In this document: positions 1-5,020 of the stretch, piece after piece
Position numbering within the stretch: position 1 is the first letter of the stretch
How the letters are laid out: each line of letters starts with the position of its first letter
NCBI GenBank assembly: GCA_002430605.1
Contig: DJBY01000112.1
Location: 1 to 5,020, forward strand
Source of the DNA: Opitutia bacterium UBA5964
GTDB lineage: Bacteria > Verrucomicrobiota > Verrucomicrobiia > Opitutales > Coraliomargaritaceae
Reading direction: 5' to 3'
DNA length: 5,020 nt
Position numbers and translations under genes: made by a program
The notes under the pieces: generated by a model
Seen by the model: the letters and a program-made list of their open reading frames with translations, nothing else
The model's database searches: none
Told to the model about the DNA's origin: nothing

Positions 1-1
1 C

Positions 2-27
2 GGAGGTCGTCCCTCCCGATGCTTCGG
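2..27 (+). repeat. REP-like motif, variant copy at the window edge
   Basis: This stretch begins with GGAGG (2-6) and contains TCGTCCCTCCCGATG (7-21). That is the TCGTCCCGATG core of the copy at 70-80 with one TCCC duplicated, while the GACA that follows GGAGG in the other copy is missing. GGAGG (2-6) and CCTCC (12-16) can form a small hairpin. It is in the same orientation as the copy at 60-86 and about 59 bases away. It is the weakest of the three copies and may continue beyond the window. Confidence 0.4.
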
Positions 28-59
28 ATCGAATCGCGTTCCACGAATTGATTATCTGT

Positions 60-86
60 TGGAGGGACATCGTCCCGATGTCCGCG
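60..86 (+). repeat. REP-like palindromic element
   Basis: The element starts TGGAGGGA and ends TCCGCG. It holds a perfect 7-bp inverted repeat, GGACATC (65-71) and GATGTCC (77-83), around a 5-base loop; GGGAC/GTCCC (64-68/72-76) is an alternative pairing. Its ends recur in inverse orientation at 138-164. Short GC-rich hairpins with conserved ends, arranged head-to-head in intergenic DNA, are typical of REP sequences mobilised by RAYT (Y1 transposase-like) proteins. Assignment to that class is inference because no RAYT gene is in the window. Confidence 0.55.
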
Positions 87-137
87 CGTTCCCTTGGCTA
101 GTGCTTATCGCAATAACAAGGATCTCTCGATCTAACT

Positions 138-164
138 GCGGACGCCGGCGGCGGCATCCCTCCA
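138..164 (-). repeat. REP-like palindromic element, inverted partner
   Basis: Read on the minus strand this 27-base stretch begins TGGAGGGA and ends GTCCGC, the same termini as the element at 60-86, with a different GC-rich core made of GCC/GGC repeats (144-155). The two therefore form an inverted pair with about 51 bases between them, the arrangement known for BIME-type REP doublets. Conserved ends with a divergent but still self-complementary core suggest independent copies of one repeat family. Confidence 0.5.
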
Positions 165-198
165 CCAAAAAAATGAACCACTAGCCTGTGGGATTTGT

Positions 199-266
199 TT
201 TTAAGACAGTCTCCTTGCCAAGTCGGCGACTGCTCCGAAATAGATCGAACTGTCTGACTCTTAAAA
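199..266. repeat. Long imperfect inverted repeat upstream of the antiporter operon
   Basis: The outer arms are TTTTAAGACAGT (199-210) and ACTGTCT (249-255) plus TCTTAAAA (259-266). Pairing TTTTA with TAAAA and AGACAGT with ACTGTCT gives 12 base pairs with one six-base bulge (256-261). Inside the loop is a second dyad, AGTCG-G-CGACT (221-231). No T-tract follows on the + strand, so it does not look like an intrinsic terminator in that direction. It could be a structured mRNA leader, an operator region or the end of an upstream transcript; the sequence does not decide between these. Confidence 0.4.
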
Positions 267-336
267 TGCGTGCGACAAGCAGAGCCCCCGAAAATTAGAA
301 CACGCTCAATGATTGCCAGTTGATCAGAACCGCTTT

Positions 337-346
337 TGATTAATCA
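337..346. promoter_or_regulatory. Perfect palindrome TGATTAATCA abutting the start codon
   Basis: A perfect 10-bp palindrome ends three bases before the ATG of the first antiporter, where a Shine-Dalgarno sequence would normally sit. No purine-rich ribosome binding site is seen there. The palindrome could be an operator half-site pair or simply an AT-rich, unstructured initiation region; it is short enough to be chance. Confidence 0.25.
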
Positions 347-349
347 CTA

Positions 350-1990
350 ATGCCTACCAACGATCTTCAGTTACTCCTCAATCTGGGGTTTATTGTTATC
401 ACCGCGGCCACTTTTGCATTTATCGGAAAGCTCATCCGCATGCCCACCATCGTGGGTTACATCCTCGCGGGCATCGTCCTCGGGCCAGCGCTGCACCTCG
501 TCGAACTGGACCATTCGCTGGAGCTTATTTCAGAACTGGGCATTGCCCTACTGCTGTTCTTGGTCGGCTTGGAGTTGAGTTTCGAAAAGGTCAAAGACCT
601 CGGTCGCGTCGCCCTAATCCTCGGCAGCATACAAGTGCTGCTCACTGCCACCGGCGGGATGCTGGTCGCTCATTTCATGGGCTTCGGCCCGATGGAGGCG
701 ATCTTCCTCGGCGGCACGGTCACCTTCAGTAGTACCGTCGTGGTGATTAAACTACTCGATCAAAAGGGTGTGATGAACCGACTGTACGCACGCATCTCGG
801 TCGCGCTGTTTCTCGCCCAAGACATCGTGGTGATCGCGGCATTGACGGTGTTGACCGGCTTCGGCGGCTCCGAACCGCTCGCACCAATTGAGCTGATGAT
901 CAATTTCAGCAAGGCTTTTGGCGGGATGGCGGTGCTGCTCATGCTCGCACTCATTGCAGCACGCTATCTGCTGCCAAAGCCGTTCGCATGGGCGGCGCGT
1001 TCGCCCGATACAGTATTCATTTGGGCGCTCTGCTGGTGCTTTCTCGTCGTGATCCTCGCACATCAATTTCACCTATCAGTCGAGATTGGAGCCTTCCTAG
1101 CGGGGATCGCCATCGCCCAATTACCGATCCACGAAGACCTACATCGCCGCCTGCACCCGCTGATGGCTTTTTTCATCGCGATCTTTTTAGTGACGCTTGG
1201 GATTAAAATGGAACTGAGCAGCTTTGCCGCGATCTGGCCCGCGGCGCTCGGGCTCAGCGTCTTCGTCTTATTGATCAAACCGATCATCGTATTCAGTATC
1301 TTGGCACGTATGCGCTTTAGCGAATACACCGCTTTTCAAACCGCGATTGCCACAGGTCAGGTCAGTGAATTCGCGTTCATCCTTCTGGCACTGGGCGCCA
1401 CAACTGGACTGATCGGAGCTGACATCGTCGCATTGGGCGGCCTCGTCGGCATCACCACGATCGCACTGTCCTCCTATCTTATCATTCACAGTGAAGCACT
1501 CTATGCCGCCATCGCCCGCACCGGGATCTTAAAGTTCCTGCGCGCAAAACAAGAGGCCGACAACGAGATACTGCGCCACCGCAAGGATCACATCATCGTC
1601 GTCGGCATGAATGCGCTCGGCCGTGAAATCGTCAAGCAGCTGACAGTGCGTAACGAACGTGTGCTCGCGATCGACACCGACCCGAAGAAACTCGAAGGGC
1701 TCGGCGGCGCAGATATTTTAATCGGCAATGTCGAATATCAATCAGTGGTCGAAGAGATCGGCCTGCGCGAAGCTCGATTGGTCGTGTCGGCTCTACAAAT
1801 CGAAGACACCAACCATTTGCTCGCCTACCGCTGTCGCTCTGCCAGCGTACCCTGCGCGATCCATGCGTTCGACCTATCGGTGGTCAATGACCTGCTCGAT
1901 CTCGACACGACTTACCTAATGATGCCCGCAGCCGACGGCATCGTGCAGCAACGCGACCTCATGCAGAAGGAAGGGATTTTCAACCAATGA
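350..1990 (+). CDS. CPA2 cation:proton antiporter, KefB-like, with C-terminal RCK_N domain (first of pair)
   Basis: Predicted inner-membrane exchanger of K+ or Na+ for H+. The 546-residue protein has a hydrophobic Na+/H+ exchanger domain (about 5-385, roughly 12-13 membrane segments) and a cytoplasmic RCK_N/TrkA_N domain (about 412-525). Family marks include SST at 127-129 in the unwound segment, the ion-binding Q157-D158 pair, GAFLAG at 247-252, the TM10 lysine K310, and QVSEF at 337-341. The RCK nucleotide motif reads GMNALG (419-424), with Asn421 where the second Gly of GxGxxG is expected; acidic D442 and D444 end the second strand. The Kef regulatory loop (HALESDIEP type) is absent near 261-270, so glutathione gating is unlikely. 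The start is fixed by an in-frame TAA at 341-343; no clear Shine-Dalgarno is seen. It overlaps the next gene by ATGA. Family is secure; the transported ion is not known. Confidence 0.93.
   Translation: MPTNDLQLLLNLGFIVITAATFAFIGKLIRMPTIVGYILAGIVLGPALHLVELDHSLELISELGIALLLFLVGLELSFEKVKDLGRVALILGSIQVLLTATGGMLVAHFMGFGPMEAIFLGGTVTFSSTVVVIKLLDQKGVMNRLYARISVALFLAQDIVVIAALTVLTGFGGSEPLAPIELMINFSKAFGGMAVLLMLALIAARYLLPKPFAWAARSPDTVFIWALCWCFLVVILAHQFHLSVEIGAFLAGIAIAQLPIHEDLHRRLHPLMAFFIAIFLVTLGIKMELSSFAAIWPAALGLSVFVLLIKPIIVFSILARMRFSEYTAFQTAIATGQVSEFAFILLALGATTGLIGADIVALGGLVGITTIALSSYLIIHSEALYAAIARTGILKFLRAKQEADNEILRHRKDHIIVVGMNALGREIVKQLTVRNERVLAIDTDPKKLEGLGGADILIGNVEYQSVVEEIGLREARLVVSALQIEDTNHLLAYRCRSASVPCAIHAFDLSVVNDLLDLDTTYLMMPAADGIVQQRDLMQKEGIFNQ
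1967..1976 (+). promoter_or_regulatory. Ribosome binding site of the second antiporter
   Basis: The purine run AAGGAAGGGA lies inside the last codons of the first antiporter, 10 bases before the ATG at 1987. Together with the ATGA stop/start overlap (1987-1990) it supports this start and suggests translational coupling. The spacing is slightly long. Confidence 0.6.
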
Positions 1991-3561
1991 ATGGCGTCTG
2001 CATACTTCTCGTAGCGGCCGCAGTCGCGTTCGGACTGGCAAAACTCCTGCGCCTGCCGCCGATCCCGCTGTTGATATTAGTCGGCGCAGGCCTACATGAG
2101 CTCGCCAACTTCTGGCAGATCGAGGTGCCTGAAACCCTGCTCAGCAACATGATGGAGCTCGGCTTAGCGGTGCTGGTTTTCACCGCAGGCGTCGATCTGA
2201 GCCCACGCCGCATGCTCGGCCGCACACGCTCGATCATTATCGTGGCGACGGTTCAATTCATCATTCTCGGGCTGGCAGGTGTGCTCACCGCATTCGCACT
2301 CGGCTACGATTTAACCACCGCGCTCTACCTCGGCTGCGCACTCTCGGCCAGTTCCACGCTGGTGGTGGTGCGTCACTTGCAACGCCGCCGCCAGATGTTC
2401 GAGCCCTTCGGCCGACTGGTGCTCGGCGTGCTATTGGTCCAAGACCTGTTCATCATACTTATTATGGTGGCACTGCTGAAGGCTCCCGACGGACTTCTCG
2501 AGATTTTCTTCGCACTCACCCGCGCGATCGGGCTCGGTTGCTTGGCAGTCGGTATCCACCGCTGGTTTGTGCCTTGGGTCACGCGGCGCCTTAAACTGGA
2601 TGACGAAGAGTTGATGCTCGGCGCGCTCGGCATCCTATTCATCTTTTCTGGGCTCGCCTACCTGCTCAAGCTCCCCTTTCTCGCGGGCGCGTTCTTTGCC
2701 GGATTCTCAATCTCCGCCTTTCCGTTGAACGGACTGGTGCGCGGCATGCTCGGCTCGCTCTCGAGTTTCTTCCTCGCACTGTTCTTTATCAGTGTCGGTG
2801 CTGCGCTCACACTCCCACACGGCGACATGCTCTGGCACAGCCTGATTTTCATCATCGTGCTCATTGTGGTCACCGTCGGGCTGGTTTCGGTGATCGGCGA
2901 GGCCGTCGGCTACTCCACGCGCGCCTCGATCGAGGCCGGCATCCTGCTCTCGCAGACCAGTGAATTCTCACTCCTTCTCGCACTCACCGGGATGGCTTCA
3001 GGGCAAATCAGCGCCGAGCTATTCTCGATGATTACGCTCATTACGGTGAGTACGATGACGCTCACCCCGCTGATCTCGCGCGACAAAGTCGCGTGGTCGC
3101 TGATGAAACTCCATCCCCGCTATCGCCGCGGCGAGTTGGACTGCGCGACCTTACAGAACCATGCCGTGTTGCTCGGCTATGGCCGCGCTGGGCGCCAGAC
3201 CCTACAAGCATTTAAGGAGCATGACATTCCCGCCATTGTCATCGACGATGACGCCGCCGTTATCCGCAAATTAATTGCCGACGATGTGCGCTGCATCCAA
3301 GGCGACGGCTCGAACGTGCGCATCTTGGCGCGTGCCAACTGCCGTGGCGCTAGGGTGGTAATTTGCTCGATGCGCCGCACCCGCGATGCGCAAATCGCAC
3401 TGGATTACCTTAAAAAATATCCGACCAAGGTCTTCATCCGCACGTTTGAAGCGGAGGAAACCGAATTCGTCAGAAACGCTGGTGGCATCCCCATCGAAAC
3501 CGCACGCGCCTCGGCCCACAGCATGCTCGAATGGTTGGATGTGAATTTGCGGAAGGAGTAA
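1987..3561 (+). CDS. CPA2 cation:proton antiporter with C-terminal RCK_N domain (second of pair)
   Basis: A diverged paralogue of the preceding gene with the same plan: an exchanger membrane domain (about 4-365) and an RCK_N/TrkA_N domain (about 391-515), 524 residues in all. Shared marks are SST at 122-124, Q152-D153 in the ion-binding segment, AGAFFAG at 233-239 and QTSEF at 323-327. The nucleotide motif is canonical, GYGRAG (397-402), with acidic D420-D422 ending the second strand. Counting back 27 residues from the QxSEF motif without gaps, the TM10 position that is Lys in the first protein is Thr296 here. The RCK region has four cysteines (386, 436, 452, 460), of unknown meaning. The N-terminus starts directly with a membrane segment, which supports the ATG in the ATGA overlap. 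It is probably co-translated with the first gene and may act as its partner; a heteromer is inference. Ion specificity cannot be read from the sequence. Confidence 0.92.
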   Translation: MNGVCILLVAAAVAFGLAKLLRLPPIPLLILVGAGLHELANFWQIEVPETLLSNMMELGLAVLVFTAGVDLSPRRMLGRTRSIIIVATVQFIILGLAGVLTAFALGYDLTTALYLGCALSASSTLVVVRHLQRRRQMFEPFGRLVLGVLLVQDLFIILIMVALLKAPDGLLEIFFALTRAIGLGCLAVGIHRWFVPWVTRRLKLDDEELMLGALGILFIFSGLAYLLKLPFLAGAFFAGFSISAFPLNGLVRGMLGSLSSFFLALFFISVGAALTLPHGDMLWHSLIFIIVLIVVTVGLVSVIGEAVGYSTRASIEAGILLSQTSEFSLLLALTGMASGQISAELFSMITLITVSTMTLTPLISRDKVAWSLMKLHPRYRRGELDCATLQNHAVLLGYGRAGRQTLQAFKEHDIPAIVIDDDAAVIRKLIADDVRCIQGDGSNVRILARANCRGARVVICSMRRTRDAQIALDYLKKYPTKVFIRTFEAEETEFVRNAGGIPIETARASAHSMLEWLDVNLRKE

Positions 3562-3678
3562 AAGAGCCTCTTCGATTCACTGCTAACGTGTAATCAAAGC
3601 AGACCGTATGCTCGCAGGATTTTGGCGCATATCCAAGACTGCTACCACCCATCCGGTCTCATTCTTAAATTCATAATA

Positions 3679-3700
3679 ACACGCGGCGTTTCAAGCGTGT
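3679..3700 (+). terminator. Weak hairpin, possible 3' end of the antiporter transcript
   Basis: ACACGC (3679-3684) pairs perfectly with GCGTGT (3695-3700) around a 10-base loop. AAACCC follows on the + strand rather than a T-tract, so it is not a typical intrinsic terminator. It is the best stem found between the antiporter stop and the carA terminator and may mark the transcript end or protect it. The call is tentative. Confidence 0.25.
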
Positions 3701-3720
3701 AAACCCGATGGCTAATACGC

Positions 3721-3757
3721 AAAAAGAGCGGCGAGGCACATAGGCCTCACCGCTCTT
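3721..3757 (-). terminator. Intrinsic terminator of carA
   Basis: AAGAGCGG (3724-3731) pairs with CCGCTCTT (3750-3757), and after one C/A mismatch GAGGC (3733-3737) pairs with GCCTC (3744-3748), leaving a six-base loop. Read on the minus strand the stem runs into TTTTT (complement of 3721-3725), the U-tract of a Rho-independent terminator. The stem begins about 22 bases after the carA stop codon. On the + strand no T-tract follows, so it should work mainly for carA. Confidence 0.85.
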
Positions 3758-3779
3758 AGAAAAAATAGACTAACTCGCG

Positions 3780-4943
3780 TTACGCCTTCGCGTGTTTGGC
3801 AACCATGTTGTAGAAATCAACAAACAGTGCATCGGCATCGTTCGGGCCAGGTGCGGCTTCCGGGTGATACTGCACGGAGAAGACCGGCTTGTCCTTGAGA
3901 CGCAGGCCCTCGACCGTGTTGTCGTTCAAATTAATCTCAGTGACGATCGCGCCCGCCTTTTCCAGCTCTTCGCGGGTCGAAGCAAAGCCATGATTCTGCG
4001 CAGTAATCGAGACCTTGCCGGTCTCGAGATTCTTCACCGGCTGATTGCCTCCACGGTGGCCGAATTTGAGCTTAAAGGTCTTAGCGCCGATTGCGTGCGT
4101 AATGATTTGATGGCCCAGGCAGATACCAAAAGTTGGGTAATGCTCGATCAACTCTTTTACGGTCTTGTGCGCGTAATCAACGGCACCTGGATCGCCGGGA
4201 CCGTTGGACAGGAACACACCGTCGGGATCGAACGCTTTGATTTCGTCCGCCGTTGTGGTCGCGGGAAAGACCTGCACATCGAAACCATGATGCTGTAACT
4301 TACGGTAGATTGAGAACTTCGCGCCGAAGTCCATCGCTGCTACCTTGTAGCGCTTGGTGGGTGCGGGATCGCTAAGCAACTGTGTGCCTACGACTGTAAA
4401 TGGTGTGGATTGCTTACGCTCGGGGTCCCATGCGTAGGCTTCCTTGGCAGTCACTTCCTTGACAAAGTCGACGCCAACGAGTCCGCCAAAGTCCTTGGCG
4501 CGTTGCACCGCATCTTCATCCGAAATGGCTTCGGTGCTGATACATGCCTTGAGCGCACCGGATACGCGGAGCTTTTTAGTAATCGCACGGGTATCCACTC
4601 CTTCGATCCCAGGAATGCCCGCCGCGGCGAGATAGTCTTGGATCGACGTATTGCTGCGCCAGTTACTTGAGACTGGGCTGACTTCGCGGACAATGAAGCC
4701 CTTGACCTTGGGACCATCGGATTCGACGTCGTCTGGGCAGATCCCGTAATTACCGATCTGCACCGCAGTCATCGTGACGATTTGCGAGAAATAAGAAGGG
4801 TCGGTCAGGATCTCCTGATAACCGGTCATGCTAGTGTTAAAGCAAGCTTCCCCTACATTCGTTGCCTGCGCCCCAAAAGCGCGGCCACGGAAAATCGTTC
4901 CGTCTTCAAATGCAATAATTCCTATTTGAGTCGTTTTAGCCAT
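3780..4943 (-). CDS. carA: Carbamoyl-phosphate synthase small (glutaminase) subunit CarA
   Basis: CarA hydrolyses glutamine and channels ammonia to the large subunit CarB, which makes carbamoyl phosphate for arginine and pyrimidine synthesis in the cytoplasm. The protein is 387 residues, the normal family length. The N-terminal small-chain domain carries FNTSMTGYQEILTDPSY (35-51), IGNYG (63-67) and VDTRAITKKLR (116-126). The C-terminal class I amidotransferase domain (about 198-385) has SNGPGDP (246-252), the nucleophile elbow FGICLGHQ with Cys275, HRGGNQPV (296-303) and QYHPEA with the catalytic His360 and Glu362. All catalytic residues are present. The ATG at 4943 is chosen because MAKTTQIG aligns with normal CarA starts; the frame stays open to a TTG at 5000, which would add 19 atypical residues. 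A strong terminator follows, and carB is not downstream. Confidence 0.97.
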   Translation of the reverse strand: MAKTTQIGIIAFEDGTIFRGRAFGAQATNVGEACFNTSMTGYQEILTDPSYFSQIVTMTAVQIGNYGICPDDVESDGPKVKGFIVREVSPVSSNWRSNTSIQDYLAAAGIPGIEGVDTRAITKKLRVSGALKACISTEAISDEDAVQRAKDFGGLVGVDFVKEVTAKEAYAWDPERKQSTPFTVVGTQLLSDPAPTKRYKVAAMDFGAKFSIYRKLQHHGFDVQVFPATTTADEIKAFDPDGVFLSNGPGDPGAVDYAHKTVKELIEHYPTFGICLGHQIITHAIGAKTFKLKFGHRGGNQPVKNLETGKVSITAQNHGFASTREELEKAGAIVTEINLNDNTVEGLRLKDKPVFSVQYHPEAAPGPNDADALFVDFYNMVAKHAKA

Positions 4944-5020
4944 CTTAGCGGAGCAGCAAAAAGAGAATCCCGCGCCATGCAAATCAAAAGCGGCGCTCAA
5001 ATGCAGATGTGGTGTAATTT
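4944..5020 (-). other. Upstream flank of carA
   Basis: This 77-base flank would hold the carA leader and perhaps part of its promoter. No good Shine-Dalgarno precedes the ATG; the bases just before it on the minus strand read GCTCCGCTAAG. A weak 5-bp stem, GCGCC (4972-4976) with GGCGC (4992-4996), has a 15-base loop. No arginine- or pyrimidine-responsive leader feature could be recognised in the part shown. Confidence 0.4.

Larger units (their letters stand above)
1..349. other. Non-coding region upstream of the antiporter operon
   Basis: No open reading frame with gene-like features is visible in this stretch on either strand. Its first half holds REP-like repeat motifs (listed separately), and its second half holds an extended inverted repeat and a palindrome close to the antiporter start codon. 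The promoter of the antiporter operon should lie here. A TAAAAT at 262-267 resembles a -10 box, but no convincing -35 hexamer stands 16-18 bases upstream, so no promoter is called. The gene to the left lies outside the window. Confidence 0.6.
3562..3779. other. Convergent intergenic region
   Basis: This region separates the antiporter operon (+) from carA (-). It holds the carA terminator (3721-3757) and a weaker hairpin (3679-3700). The only short reading frame noticed is a 22-codon one from the ATG at 3608, with no ribosome site, which is not called. Confidence 0.6.

Noticed and set aside
268..305. GCGTG (268-272) / CACGC (301-305) inverted repeat
   Set aside because: Only five pairs across a 28-base loop, with no extension; expected by chance in sequence of this composition.
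752..1072. 106-codon frame on the minus strand inside the first antiporter
   Set aside because: It is antisense to a well-supported membrane protein gene, has a low-complexity charged composition and no family features.
3551..3558. Strong Shine-Dalgarno-like GGAAGGAG at the end of the second antiporter
   Set aside because: It encodes the final codons before the stop, and no start codon lies at suitable spacing downstream.
350..3561. TrkA/Trk or KtrA-type K+ uptake regulator role for the C-terminal domains
   Set aside because: The RCK_N domains are fused to CPA2 exchanger domains, with no TrkA_C domain and no Trk/Ktr channel gene in the window.
3608..3676. 22-codon reading frame in the convergent intergenic region
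   Set aside because: It has no ribosome binding site and no sign of conservation, and is short enough to arise by chance.
3792..4298. 168-codon open frame on the + strand opposite carA
   Set aside because: It lies wholly within the secure carA gene on the other strand, shows no recognisable domain or ribosome site, and is explained by codon bias of the real frame.
4944..5000. N-terminal extension of CarA from a TTG at 5000
   Set aside because: The added 19 residues (starting SAAFDLHGAG) are unlike CarA starts, and the ATG at 4943 gives the usual length and the normal MAKTTQIG-type beginning.

Overview
The window is chromosomal sequence from a fairly GC-rich bacterium. The style of the CarA protein, the two-gene KefB-like antiporter unit and the GGAGGGA...TCCGC repeats in the non-coding flank suggest a Verrucomicrobiota member, perhaps an Opitutae/Coraliomargarita-type marine lineage. 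This placement is inferred from general familiarity and is not proven by a marker gene here.

Layout: bases 1-349 hold no gene. They carry two copies and one inverted copy of a REP-like motif (about 2-27, 60-86 and 138-164), a long imperfect inverted repeat (199-266), and a 10-bp palindrome just before the first start codon. Bases 350-3561 encode two CPA2-family monovalent cation:proton antiporters on the + strand, overlapping by ATGA. Each is a membrane exchanger domain of about 12-13 segments followed by one cytoplasmic RCK_N/TrkA_N nucleotide-binding domain. Bases 3562-3779 are a short convergent intergenic region with a clear intrinsic terminator for the minus strand. Bases 3780-4943 (minus strand) encode CarA, the glutaminase subunit of carbamoyl-phosphate synthetase. 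The last 77 bases are the upstream flank of carA.

Functionally, the two antiporters probably work together in K+ or Na+/H+ homeostasis, with translational coupling giving linked expression. They are clearly diverged paralogues. The first keeps the TM10 lysine of typical CPA2 exchangers but has Asn in place of the second Gly of its RCK dinucleotide motif. The second has a canonical GxGxxG but Thr where the lysine should be. carA appears unrelated and merely converges on them; carB does not follow it.

No wholly new system is evident. The most interesting items are the complementary residue differences in the antiporter pair and the REP-like element cluster.
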